Positions 15,917-23,646 are shown, counted from the first letter of the stretch. The stretch: DNA of 31,251 nt from CAYLHS01 sp964383535 (GCA_964383535.1 CAYLHS010000019.1:1-31251); one strand, 5' to 3'. Numbers and translations: made by a program. The notes: a model not told the origin generated them from the sequence alone.

Positions 15917-16395
15917 TCGTCGGGCGCATCCTCAAAGCCCACGGAGTCCGCGGCGAGGTCGTGGTGGCCTCCGAGTCTGACAACCCCACTCGATTCACCC
16001 GCGGTGCCGTGCTCGGCACGCCAGAAGGCTCGAAGCTGGTGGTTCGGGCCAGTCGGCAGCACGGTGCGTCACTCATCGTCAGCTTCGAGGGAATCGATGA
16101 CCGGACCTCCGCCGAAGAGCTCAGAGGGAAGCTGCTCTCCATCGAACCCGAGGCCAGGAGGGCCCTCGAGCCCGGTGAATACTGGCCGGACGACCTCATC
16201 GGCCTACAGGTTCAAGATCAGGAAGGAACTCCACTTGGCGAGATCATCGACGTCGTGGTGGGGGTACAGGACAGACTCGTCGTGCAGACATCGTCGGGCA
16301 CGGTGGATGTGCCATTCGTCCACTCACTCGTGCCACACGTCGACATCACTGGTGGGCTGGTGACAGTGAACCCGATTCCGGGACTGTTCAATTGA
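15913..16395 (+). CDS. rimM: Ribosome maturation factor RimM
   Basis: RimM assists 30S assembly by binding S19. The 160-residue protein has the N-terminal RimM domain (IVGRILKAHGVRGEVVV). Its PRC-barrel begins around GEYWPDDLIGLQV and ends with VDVPFVHSLVPHVD followed by a short tail. The start is TTG at 15913, overlapping the khpA stop (TTGA). It is the last gene of this run; trmD, which normally follows rimM, is 7 kb away at 23674. The 3' end overlaps the convergent lipoprotein gene by 8 nt. Confidence 0.93.
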   Translation: MIVGRILKAHGVRGEVVVASESDNPTRFTRGAVLGTPEGSKLVVRASRQHGASLIVSFEGIDDRTSAEELRGKLLSIEPEARRALEPGEYWPDDLIGLQVQDQEGTPLGEIIDVVVGVQDRLVVQTSSGTVDVPFVHSLVPHVDITGGLVTVNPIPGLFN

Positions 16396-17272
16396 CAACG
16401 AGATCCAGCGACACGTCCTGATCGCCGCCTTCGCCAACGACGAGTTGCACGGTGCCCTTCGGGCCGGACTCGAATACCGAGGAGAACTCCCCCCATGCCT
16501 CGAGGTAGTCGGTTGCCGTCGCCACCTGCTCGGCGGCGATCGAACCTCCCTGGAGGATTCGCATCACCACGTTTGCTTCGAATGTCCTCGAGTACCCTGA
16601 GACGGTCAGCGGGTAGGCGACCTCGGATTGCCTCGGAGTGAGGAGCACCACGAGATCACTTCGCGGAGCGGGCGCCGGAAGCTCTTGCCCGCCTGGCTCG
16701 AGCTGCACCACGACCCTTGCAGGAGATTGCACGATCTCCGCGCGCGCCATCGAAGGTGCCGACAGGTGGGCGTCGACGTAGAGCGACCCATCCTGCCCCC
16801 TCACCACGTACGCACGATCGATCAGCGTTGATTCGAAGACACCGTCGGTGATGCTGGTGTTCGTGATGTCGGGGAGCGCGATCCTGATCACGCCGATGTC
16901 ACGGAGGAATTCGACCTCGACGTTGCCCACCGACGTCGCAGGTGCGCCGGCCTCCGTGGTGAAGCCGATCACGAACTGCTCGCATGCTCCGTTCTGATCC
17001 GTGTGGAGGGCGGAAATGCGGCTGGCGTCGCCTTCGACGTGAAACGAGAGGAGTTCTCCGCGTTCGGAGAACTCCCCTCCACACGATGGCGCGGTCGTCG
17101 AGGGCACCGTGGTCGACGGCGCAGTCGACGTCGAGGTCTCGGTAGTGCCGCTGGGCAGCGTCGTACACCCTGCCACCATCAAGATGGCGAAGAGCAGGGG
17201 ACCTCGAGGTTGCCTCAGAGTTGATCTCCCATGAGTTCGAGGAGATCGACGACGCGACTCGAGTAGCCCCAC
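16388..17272 (-). CDS. Lipoprotein with AMIN-like and Gmad2 domains
   Basis: An exported protein: hydrophobic PLLFAILMVA is followed by a lipobox VAGC, so the mature protein would be lipid-anchored at that Cys. A Thr/Ser/Pro-rich linker follows. Next comes a beta-rich domain resembling the AMIN-like domain, from about FVIGFTTEAG to RVVVQLEPGG. The C-terminal part, from SDLVVLLTPRQ onward, resembles the Gmad2 immunoglobulin-like domain (PLTVSGYSRTFEANVVMRIL). Function is unknown; cell-wall association is inferred. The start is uncertain. GTG 17272 gives a long Arg-rich leader overlapping gap by 58 nt. CTG at 17218 overlaps the gap stop (CTGA), follows GGGAGA, and gives a compact signal peptide. 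Confidence 0.75.
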   Translation of the reverse strand: MGLLESRRRSPRTHGRSTLRQPRGPLLFAILMVAGCTTLPSGTTETSTSTAPSTTVPSTTAPSCGGEFSERGELLSFHVEGDASRISALHTDQNGACEQFVIGFTTEAGAPATSVGNVEVEFLRDIGVIRIALPDITNTSITDGVFESTLIDRAYVVRGQDGSLYVDAHLSAPSMARAEIVQSPARVVVQLEPGGQELPAPAPRSDLVVLLTPRQSEVAYPLTVSGYSRTFEANVVMRILQGGSIAAEQVATATDYLEAWGEFSSVFESGPKGTVQLVVGEGGDQDVSLDLVVN

Positions 17273-18219
17273 TCGTTGTCGTACCACGACACGACCTTGA
17301 CGAGGTTGCCGTTGATGACGTTGGTGAGCGCCGAGTCGAAGATGCTCGAGTGTGGGTTGCCGACGATGTCGCTGGAGACGATGGGATCGACGTTGTACTC
17401 GAGGATGCCCTCCAACGGACCCTCTGCCGCCGCCTGCATCGCTGCGTTCACTTCGGCGGCCGTCACGTCACGATTCAGCACGACGACGAGGTCGACCAGC
17501 GACCCGTCTGGCACAGGCACGCGCACGGCCATTCCGTCCAGCTTGCCGGCGAGCTCGGGAATCGCGAGACCGATGGCCTTCGCCGCGCCGGTCGTCGTTG
17601 GGGTGATGTTGGCCGCTGCGGCGCGCGCTCGACGAAGGTCACTGTGTGGCATGTCGAGCAGACGCTGGTCGTTGGTGTAGGCGTGGATCGTGGTCATGAG
17701 GCCCCGTTCGATGCCGAACGAGTCATTGAGAACCTTGGCCACCGGCGCGAGGCAGTTGGTCGTGCACGATGCGTTCGACACCAGGACATCGTCAGGACTC
17801 AACCCATCGTCATTGACACCGAGGACGATCGTCGCGTCCATCGGGTCCTTGGCGGGCGCAGTCAACACGACACGTTTGGCCCCAGCTCCTATGTGGAGGT
17901 TGAGCTTGTCTCTCGTTCTGAACACCCCGGTCGACTCGACGACGACGTCGACGCCCAGTTCTCTCCAGGGGAGCTTCGACGGGTCGCGTTCCTCGAGCAT
18001 CTTGACCGACTGGCCACCGGCGTGCATGACGCCTTCCTCGAGCGTAACGATGCCGTCGAACCGGCCCATGTTGGTGTCGTACTTGAACAGGTGGGCGAGC
18101 GTCGCATCATCCGTGAGATCATTCACGGCGACGATCTCGATAGGCGTGCTCTCGCGCGCTGCAACGATCCGATAGACGGCGCGCCCGATGCGGCCAAAAC
18201 CATTGATGGCGATCCTCAT
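17215..18219 (-). CDS. gap: Glyceraldehyde-3-phosphate dehydrogenase, type I
   Basis: Gap oxidises glyceraldehyde-3-phosphate to 1,3-bisphosphoglycerate with NAD in glycolysis. The 334-residue product begins MRIAINGFGRIGR. It has VNDL (about residues 32-35) where NAD is recognised, the active-site SNASCTTNCLAP with catalytic C152, and H179 in TTIHAYTND. The ATG at 18219 has AGGAGG 6 nt upstream; longer in-frame sequence upstream is not part of the family. A lipoprotein gene follows closely. No other glycolytic genes (pgk, tpi) are adjacent, unlike the frequent gap-pgk-tpi order. Confidence 0.96.
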   Translation of the reverse strand: MRIAINGFGRIGRAVYRIVAARESTPIEIVAVNDLTDDATLAHLFKYDTNMGRFDGIVTLEEGVMHAGGQSVKMLEERDPSKLPWRELGVDVVVESTGVFRTRDKLNLHIGAGAKRVVLTAPAKDPMDATIVLGVNDDGLSPDDVLVSNASCTTNCLAPVAKVLNDSFGIERGLMTTIHAYTNDQRLLDMPHSDLRRARAAAANITPTTTGAAKAIGLAIPELAGKLDGMAVRVPVPDGSLVDLVVVLNRDVTAAEVNAAMQAAAEGPLEGILEYNVDPIVSSDIVGNPHSSIFDSALTNVINGNLVKVVSWYDNEWGYSSRVVDLLELMGDQL

Positions 18220-18256
18220 GGAGTTCCTCCTGGACCTGGGGAAACCGGACATGTCG

Positions 18257-18262
18257 ATGTTA
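18257..18262 (-). promoter_or_regulatory. gap: Candidate -10 element for gap
   Basis: Minus-strand TAACAT in the 84-nt divergent gap–cofG spacer would give a leader of about 31 nt containing AGGAGG. No -35 recognised. Confidence 0.35.
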
Positions 18263-18289
18263 CCTGCTGGAGAGATCCACGCCGCGTGA

Positions 18290-18295
18290 TAGCGT
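18290..18295 (+). promoter_or_regulatory. cofG: Candidate -10 element for cofG
   Basis: TAGCGT lies 8 nt before the cofG ATG at 18304, implying a leaderless or nearly leaderless transcript. A GGGG two nt before the ATG is too close to be a good ribosome site. Confidence 0.35.
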
Positions 18296-18303
18296 GTGGG
18301 GCC

Positions 18304-19422
18304 ATGCCGCATCCGTCATTCGATCCCGATCTGGCGCTCGACTACCTATTGGGCCGCACACCCTCCGAACCGTTGTTCAGAGAGGCAAGCCGGCTCCGTG
18401 ACGAGGGCAAAGGGAAAACGGTGACCTACAGCCGGAAGGTGTTCGTGCCTCTCACCACGTTGTGTAGGGATCGGTGCACCTACTGCACGTTCGCGAAACC
18501 TCCAGGAGCGGGAGGCGAGTACATGACACTCGACGAGGTCGTCGAGATGGCACGCGCTGGGGAGCGGTATGGATGCACCGAGGCGCTCCTGACACTCGGA
18601 GACCGGCCAGAGGACCGATGGCCTGCGGCACAGGCGTTCTTGGAGGAACGCGGATTCTCCTCGACGATGGAGTACGTGCGGGTGGCTTCCGAGCTGATCG
18701 TCGAGCGAACATCGCTGTTTCCCCATGCCAATCCGGGAGTCATGACCCCGGCGCAGATCGAGTGGCTCCGGCGGACGAACGTCTCGATGGGTCTGATGTT
18801 GGAGAACATCTCCGATCGCCTGACCGATGTCGGTATGCCGCACTTCGGGAGTCCCGACAAGGTCCCCTCCGTGCGAGTGGAGACGATCGAAGCGGCCGGC
18901 AAGGCGCGTGTCCCGTTCACGACCGGCGTCCTCATCGGCATCGGTGAGACGCCAAGGGAGATCATCGAGAGCTTGATGGCCCTGGCGTCGCTTCATGAGC
19001 GCCACGGGCATGTCCAGGAGGTCATCGTGCAGAACTTCCAGCCCAAGGCCGACACGCCCATGCGGAAGCGAGCGACACCAACGCCCGAGTTCGTCGCGAG
19101 GGTCGCCGCAGTCGCAAGATGGCTATTCGGTCCCACGATGAACATCCAGGTGCCGCCAAACCTCACCGACCAGTTCGAGCGATACCTCGACGCAGGGGTC
19201 AACGACTGGGGCGGCGTGTCGCCGATCACGATCGACTGGGTGAACCCTGAGCGTCCCTGGCCCCATCTCGAGGACCTGCTCGCCAGAACCAAAGCTGCGG
19301 GATTCGAGCTCAGGGCGCGTATGCCGGTGTATCCGGAGTTCATCGACGCGACGTGGATCGACCAGCGGATGCTGGGCCGGCTCCGAGAAGAGATCGACGG
19401 GTTGGGGTTGGTCGCGGCATGA
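18304..19422 (+). CDS. cofG: FO synthase subunit 1, CofG (radical SAM)
   Basis: CofG and CofH together make FO (7,8-didemethyl-8-hydroxy-5-deazariboflavin), the chromophore of coenzyme F420, from a ribitylaminouracil and tyrosine. The 372-residue product has the radical SAM cluster C54-x3-C58-x2-C61 (TLCRDRCTYCTF). CofG-type features follow: GEYMTLDEVV, EALLTLGDRPED, PHANPGVMT and the QNFQPK segment. The ATG at 18304 fits the family start; the longer frame upstream is antisense to gap. It overlaps cofH by 4 nt (ATGA). In mycobacteria the two are fused as FbiC; here they are separate genes. Confidence 0.95.
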   Translation: MPHPSFDPDLALDYLLGRTPSEPLFREASRLRDEGKGKTVTYSRKVFVPLTTLCRDRCTYCTFAKPPGAGGEYMTLDEVVEMARAGERYGCTEALLTLGDRPEDRWPAAQAFLEERGFSSTMEYVRVASELIVERTSLFPHANPGVMTPAQIEWLRRTNVSMGLMLENISDRLTDVGMPHFGSPDKVPSVRVETIEAAGKARVPFTTGVLIGIGETPREIIESLMALASLHERHGHVQEVIVQNFQPKADTPMRKRATPTPEFVARVAAVARWLFGPTMNIQVPPNLTDQFERYLDAGVNDWGGVSPITIDWVNPERPWPHLEDLLARTKAAGFELRARMPVYPEFIDATWIDQRMLGRLREEIDGLGLVAA

Positions 19423-21218
19423 TCACGTTCTCTCGTCCATCAGGCCATGTGGTCAGAGAAGTCCCTGCCGCCTCGACCGAAGCTATCGACGCCCTGGCGC
19501 GAGAGGAAGTCCTGACGGTCTCTCTGGGAGCCGGGGGTGGCGAGCCGCTCGCCTGGGTGCTGCGGCCGGACGAGATCAGAACCGATGTTCCTGGATGGCG
19601 CCTCACGGTGATCGACGTTGGACCGAGGTCCGAAGTCCTCGACGCGCTTTCCCGAAGCCGGGCCGCCTATCTGCGATCGGATCGCCCGAGTGAGGCGTCA
19701 TCGATCGTTGGACTTCCCGGTGTCTCGGCATGCGTCTCGACGCCAGCCGCGACCGTCGACGAGGCGGTGGCGGCAGTCCGCGAAGGAGCCGCCGACCTGG
19801 TGTTGGCAGGATGGGACGATGCGCTGGTCGCTGCCCTACGGGACGCGCTCGGCGGGAGGCTGGTCGAACGTGCCGGCATACCGCTGGGTGTGCCGATCGA
19901 CGATCTGCGCGCCCATCTCCCTCGCGCCTCGTGGACGGCGTACCTCCATCACGTCGATGCATCAGGGGCCGTACGGCCCAACATCCCGTGGGCGCCCGGC
20001 AAGGACCTGGCGGTCCCGGCTCCGGAGACCCGGTTGTCTGCGGAGTGGTCGGATCCGGCCTGGGTGGGCGCAGATCCCGCCGGGGAGCCTCTCGGTGGTG
20101 CCAGCGCGAAGGTGAGCAGCATCCTGTACCGGTCGTTGTCCGGCACCAGGCCCTCAAGGTCGGAGCTGTCAACACTGTTCCGGGCCCGCGGGAGCGACGT
20201 GGAGGCGATCGCATGGGCGGCAGACAGACTCCGAGCGCGCGCCGTCGGAGACACCGTCACGTACGTGGTCAATCGGAACATCAACTACACGAACCTGTGT
20301 ACCTACAAGTGCCGGTTCTGCGCGTTCTCCAAGGGACCCCGAAGCCTGAACCTTCGCGGGGAGCCCTACCTCATGAGTGTGGAGGACGTCGTCGCCCTTG
20401 CAGCCGAGGCCTGGGAGAGAGGCGCGACTGAGGTGTGTCTCCAAGGTGGCATCCATCCGGGGTTTACGGGGGACTTCTATGTAGAGCTGGTAGAGGAGAT
20501 CAAGGCCACTGTCCCGTCTATGCACATCCATGGGTTCACCCCCCTCGAGGTTTGGCAGGGCGCTGAAACGCTCGGTGTGCCCGTCCGGGCGTATCTCCGT
20601 CGTCTGCGAGACGCCGGTCTCGGAACTCTCCCCGGCACCGCGGCCGAGATCCTCGACGATCGGATACGGCGGTACCTGTGTCCGGACAAGATCACCACCG
20701 CGGAGTGGGCAGATGTGATGATTGCGGCGCACGAGCTCGGTCTTCGCTCGACTGCGACGATCATGTTCGGCCACATCGACGACCCTGACTCCTGGGCGTC
20801 CCACGTCGACGTGATCCGAACCATTCAGGAACGGACGGGAGGCTTCACGGAGTTCGTACCGTTGCCGTTCGTCCACATGGGAGCCCCCATCTACCTGACC
20901 GGTGATGCTCGGCCGGGGCCGACATGGGATGAGGTCGTGCTCATGCATGCCGTCGCGAGGATCGCATTCGACGGGCTGATACCGAACATCCAGGCGTCAT
21001 GGGTGAAGCTTGGAGAGGACGGCGCCGCTCGTCTGCTGCAGGCCGGGTGCAACGACGTGGGAGGCACGTTGATGGGGGAGATCATCACCAGATCGGCGGG
21101 GGCGTCACACGGTCAGGAGGTCACCCCAGAGGCGTTCGGGTCCCTGATCCGGGCCGCCGGGCGGGTGGCGTCTCGTCGGACCACCCTCTACGAGGTTGAC
21201 AACGTGACGTCGTTGTGA
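19419..21218 (+). CDS. cofH: FO synthase subunit 2, CofH, with a long unrecognised N-terminal domain
   Basis: The C-terminal part (about residues 230-599) is a full CofH: GDTVTYVVNRNINYTN, the radical SAM cluster C294-x3-C298-x2-C301, LQGGIHPGF, the HIHGFTPLEV segment, LPGTAAEIL, ATIMFGH and the final GAGASHGQ-like IITRSAGASHGQ. CofH condenses tyrosine-derived and uracil-derived parts of FO. Stand-alone CofH proteins are usually about 370-430 residues. The first roughly 230 residues here match no domain I recognise; they are Ala/Val/Asp-rich, have a single Cys (C105) and look like an alpha/beta fold. The frame is open throughout and the ATG at 19419 overlaps the cofG stop (ATGA), so the extension is likely translated. 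Confidence 0.92.
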   Translation: MITFSRPSGHVVREVPAASTEAIDALAREEVLTVSLGAGGGEPLAWVLRPDEIRTDVPGWRLTVIDVGPRSEVLDALSRSRAAYLRSDRPSEASSIVGLPGVSACVSTPAATVDEAVAAVREGAADLVLAGWDDALVAALRDALGGRLVERAGIPLGVPIDDLRAHLPRASWTAYLHHVDASGAVRPNIPWAPGKDLAVPAPETRLSAEWSDPAWVGADPAGEPLGGASAKVSSILYRSLSGTRPSRSELSTLFRARGSDVEAIAWAADRLRARAVGDTVTYVVNRNINYTNLCTYKCRFCAFSKGPRSLNLRGEPYLMSVEDVVALAAEAWERGATEVCLQGGIHPGFTGDFYVELVEEIKATVPSMHIHGFTPLEVWQGAETLGVPVRAYLRRLRDAGLGTLPGTAAEILDDRIRRYLCPDKITTAEWADVMIAAHELGLRSTATIMFGHIDDPDSWASHVDVIRTIQERTGGFTEFVPLPFVHMGAPIYLTGDARPGPTWDEVVLMHAVARIAFDGLIPNIQASWVKLGEDGAARLLQAGCNDVGGTLMGEIITRSAGASHGQEVTPEAFGSLIRAAGRVASRRTTLYEVDNVTSL

Positions 21219-21234
21219 CATCATAATGATGTCA
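21199..21234 (+). promoter_or_regulatory. Two abutting dyads overlapping the promoter and start of the RHH–DUF4097 operon
   Basis: A 19-nt perfect palindrome, TGACATCAT-A-ATGATGTCA, spans 21216-21234 and ends on the A of the ATG. A second inverted repeat, ACAACG-N6-CGTTGT, spans 21199-21216 directly before it. CATAAT at 21222-21227 is a good -10 box exactly 6 nt before the ATG, and a perfect TTGACA lies at 21196-21201, although the 20-nt spacer is long. The layout suggests an operator over a leaderless promoter; the downstream gene encodes a candidate DNA-binding protein. Confidence 0.65.
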
Positions 21235-21674
21235 TGAATAGCTACAGCGCACTCACTCAGCTCGAGGAAGCCGTATCACGCCAGATCGCATTCGGCGGGA
21301 CAGACCCGTCGGTCGAGTCGGCTGGACGAGCGATCCTTGCCATCCTCGAACCCACCGTTCGTCAAATCGTGCTGGAACTCGCGCAGCAGGCCGCCAACGA
21401 GACGTCGGCGCAGCTTCCCGACTATGAGATCGATGTCATCGTTGCCGAGGGCGAACCGGAGCTTCACGTGCGGGCTATCGAGGCAGTCGGCGAGACGACG
21501 GGTTCCTACGAGGCGAGGCTCACGCTTCGGCTGCCAGATACCGTCAAAGAGATGGTCGAGAACGCCGCTGCCGGCGCGGGTGACTCGGTGAACTCGTGGG
21601 TCGTGAAGACACTCTCGTCCAAGGCACACGTCAGGCAGACGGGCAAGAAGGTGACGGGGACGGTCGACCTATGA
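21234..21674 (+). CDS. Ribbon-helix-helix protein (HicB/Arc-like C-terminus), probable autoregulator
   Basis: The 146-residue protein has an alpha-helical N-terminal half of unknown fold. Its C-terminal segment (about residues 93-129) reads ARLTLRLPDTVKEMVENAA, then SVNSWVVKTL. This is the strand–helix–helix pattern of Arc/MetJ/HicB-type DNA-binding domains. The tail is basic. No HicA-like toxin is adjacent, so a toxin–antitoxin role is not supported. A perfect palindrome overlaps its own promoter and start codon, suggesting autoregulation. Its stop overlaps the DUF4097 start by 4 nt (ATGA). It starts 15 nt after cofH and appears to have its own leaderless promoter. Confidence 0.75.
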   Translation: MNSYSALTQLEEAVSRQIAFGGTDPSVESAGRAILAILEPTVRQIVLELAQQAANETSAQLPDYEIDVIVAEGEPELHVRAIEAVGETTGSYEARLTLRLPDTVKEMVENAAAGAGDSVNSWVVKTLSSKAHVRQTGKKVTGTVDL

Positions 21675-22429
21675 GCACGCAGTCTTTTTCCGTGGGAGAA
21701 CGGCCGAGGGTGATCATCCGGCTGGCGTCGGGGAGCGTGCGGGTCGTTGCCGGCGATCCCGGAACGATGGTGGTCGACCTTCAAGGCCGAGGCTCGGACA
21801 CGGCGATCGTCGAGCAGAGCGGCGACACCGTCACCGTGCGACAGGAGGAGCGGGTGTGGCGAGGAACGGTGCATGTCACTGTGACCGTCTCTGAGGGCGT
21901 GAGCGTATCGGCGTCGCTCGCGTCGGCCGACCTCGACGTCGAGGTACCGGTTGAGGATCTCACTGCCTCGCTCGCATCCGGCGACGCAAGGATCATCGAA
22001 GTCCGCAGGGAGCTGTCGCTGAAGTCGGCATCGGGCGATCTGGAGGTCAACAAGCTCATTGGCAGAGGCAAGCTGAACTCGGCGTCGGGTGAGGTGCGGA
22101 TTGGCGAAGCGGTGGAGGACATCTCGGTCAACACCGCCTCCGGCGATATCACCATCGGCGAGGCTCGGGGTGACGTACGGTTGCACTCTGCGTCGGGCGA
22201 CGTGGTCGTCCGGAGCTACCTGGGAAGCGATATCGGGGTGGTCACGGTCTCTGGCGACGCAACGGTCGGTCTGCCGACGGGACGGAGTGTCGATGTCGAG
22301 CTTCGCAGCCTCTCCGGCAGTATCAAGCTCCCGTCGCCTTCAGGCGCTCCTCCCGAGCAGAGGATGAAAGTGCAGCTTCGCTTCAAATCGGTGTCGGGCG
22401 ACTTCGAACTCGTCAAGACGGGTTTCTGA
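21671..22429 (+). CDS. DUF4097-family beta-repeat protein
   Basis: This 252-residue protein is built from repeats with the motif [AV]SG[DE] recurring about every 18 residues (near residues 102, 120, 138, 157, 174, 193, 215 and 241). The alternating Val/Leu/Ile pattern between them predicts a right-handed beta-solenoid, as in DUF4097 proteins. There is no signal peptide or membrane helix, so it is probably cytoplasmic. The biochemical role of the family is unknown. It is coupled to the RHH gene by ATGA overlap, and likely acts with or is controlled by it. Its 3' end overlaps the convergent YbjQ-like gene by 17 nt. Confidence 0.85.
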   Translation: MSTQSFSVGERPRVIIRLASGSVRVVAGDPGTMVVDLQGRGSDTAIVEQSGDTVTVRQEERVWRGTVHVTVTVSEGVSVSASLASADLDVEVPVEDLTASLASGDARIIEVRRELSLKSASGDLEVNKLIGRGKLNSASGEVRIGEAVEDISVNTASGDITIGEARGDVRLHSASGDVVVRSYLGSDIGVVTVSGDATVGLPTGRSVDVELRSLSGSIKLPSPSGAPPEQRMKVQLRFKSVSGDFELVKTGF

Positions 22430-23630
22430 GCGTTACCGCAGTACCAACTGCACTGAAGACCACACTCCGCCCAACTTCGTGGACGGCCGTTCGAACTCCG
22501 ACGACGGCATGCGCTCCTCTGGAGAGGGCCTCGTCCACCAGCGCCTGAAGAGCCGCCTTGCGGGCCCCTGCGAGATTGCCGGTCTCGGCAACTGTGGCAT
22601 CACCCGCGACGATGCCGAGGAACGTGTCTACTTCCCACGCCCCGACGTCGGATGTGGTGGTCACGATGGGACGCCACGTCGAGCGACCGCCATCATGGCG
22701 CACCCACCCTTGTGCTGCGCTGCCCCAGGTCGAACCCCACGCCACGCTGGGGCTCTCGATCAACCCGGGCTCCACCTGCGTGTCTTGGATGTTCGACGGT
22801 TCCACGGCGGAGAGTGCTGAAGCGACTGCTTCGTCGAGGTCGGGTTCGTCTCCGGGTTCGATCGTCTCTGTGTCGATCGTTTCGGATTCGTCACCGGGTT
22901 CGATCGACTCTGTGTCGATCGTTTCAGTCTCGACGGGTTCGATGTCGGCATCGGGTGTTTCGNNNNNNNNNNNNNNNNNNNNNNNNNNNNNNNNNNNNNN
23001 NNNNNNNNNNNNNNNNNNNNNNNNNNNNNNNNNNNNNNNNNNNNNNNNNNNNNNNNNNNNNNGGTCTGTTTCGACGTCGGTCGCTTCGGCAGGCTCGATG
23101 GGTTCGAGATTCTCCTCCACGCCTACTCTCTCGACATCGGCGGGTTCTTCGGGCACTCCGGGCTCGGCCATCTCCGCGTCGCCCGCAGGTCGCGTGAGGT
23201 CGGAAAGCTCCCTGTAGACACTCGGTGGAGCGCTTGTCGCTGTGGCGTCCATCCAATCCGGTGGTTCGTCGGGGAGATCGTCGAAGCCTGCCCCCAGCGT
23301 GTCGAGCACGTTCTTGGCCTCCATCTGCGTGGGGGATATGAGCTCCTCATGCTCGGGAGGCTCGTCGGATTCCAGGGTGGACTCTTCCGCCCCATTCGCC
23401 GAGGCATCGACCTCACCGGCATCGGGCTCGGCCGCGCCTTCAGGTTCAGCCATGCCCTCAGGTTCAGCCATGCCCTCAAGTTCCGGCTCGGTCGCCGCGT
23501 CTGGTTCGGGCTGGTCCGTCGACGGGGCCTCGGGTTCTGGTTCGGAGGGTCGGGGAGACGGTGCTAGGTCGGGTGAGTCTTCGGTGGGGAGACCCCAAGG
23601 ATCTGCGTAGGGATGCTGTTCGTCAGCCAC
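22413..23630 (-). CDS. Acidic repeat protein with C-terminal YbjQ-like domain (interrupted by assembly gap)
   Basis: The N-terminal region, starting VADEQHPYADPWGLPTED, is strongly acidic and Pro/Glu-rich with short repeats such as three near-identical AEPEG units and 14-residue SIEPGDESETIDTE-type units. The C-terminal about 100 residues (from RPIVTTTSDVGAWEV to SAVGTAVTL) resemble the YbjQ/DUF74 pentameric fold, with the GAHAVVGVR signature. No signal peptide or membrane helix is seen. Exactly 100 N at 22963-23062 lie inside the repeat region, so the true length is unknown; the frames on both sides agree. GTG 23630 lacks a ribosome site but has TATCCT 6 nt upstream, suggesting leaderless expression. 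An earlier start at 23735 would run into trmD. Function unknown. Confidence 0.7.
   Translation of the reverse strand: MADEQHPYADPWGLPTEDSPDLAPSPRPSEPEPEAPSTDQPEPDAATEPELEGMAEPEGMAEPEGAAEPDAGEVDASANGAEESTLESDEPPEHEELISPTQMEAKNVLDTLGAGFDDLPDEPPDWMDATATSAPPSVYRELSDLTRPAGDAEMAEPGVPEEPADVERVGVEENLEPIEPAEATDVETDXXXXXXXXXXXXXXXXXXXXXXXXXXXXXXXXXXETPDADIEPVETETIDTESIEPGDESETIDTETIEPGDEPDLDEAVASALSAVEPSNIQDTQVEPGLIESPSVAWGSTWGSAAQGWVRHDGGRSTWRPIVTTTSDVGAWEVDTFLGIVAGDATVAETGNLAGARKAALQALVDEALSRGAHAVVGVRTAVHEVGRSVVFSAVGTAVTLRNPS
22852..22935 (-). repeat. Tandem 42-bp repeat coding for 14 residues
   Basis: Two near-identical 42-bp units begin at CCGGGTTCGATCG 22852 and 22894, and a degraded third begins around 22934, just before the N-run. 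In the protein they give IEPGDE..ETIDTE-like units. The array probably continues into the assembly gap. Confidence 0.75.
22963..23062. other. Assembly gap (100 N)
   Basis: Exactly 100 N, the usual placeholder for a scaffold gap of unknown size. It falls within the repetitive acidic coding region of the YbjQ-like gene, which probably caused the assembly break. Confidence 0.98.
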
Positions 23631-23636
23631 GCTTGG

Positions 23637-23646
23637 AGGATACCCT
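23637..23646. promoter_or_regulatory. Overlapping divergent -10 candidates for the YbjQ-like gene and trmD
   Basis: Minus-strand TATCCT (23642-23637) is 6 nt from the GTG at 23630. Plus-strand TACCCT (23641-23646) is positioned to start trmD transcription near 23653, before the GGAGG at 23663-23667. The two hexamers share bases, so the two transcription units may compete for polymerase. Confidence 0.4.

Noticed and set aside
17221..18303. Long in-frame extension upstream of cofG on the plus strand
   Set aside because: It is antisense to gap, and CofG aligns from ATG 18304.
21234..21674. HicAB toxin–antitoxin system
   Set aside because: The C-terminus is RHH/HicB-like, but the partner is a beta-solenoid DUF4097 protein and no small dsRBD-like HicA is present.
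22852..22935. Possible CRISPR or phage repeat
   Set aside because: The 42-bp units are coding, in-frame tandem repeats without unique spacers.
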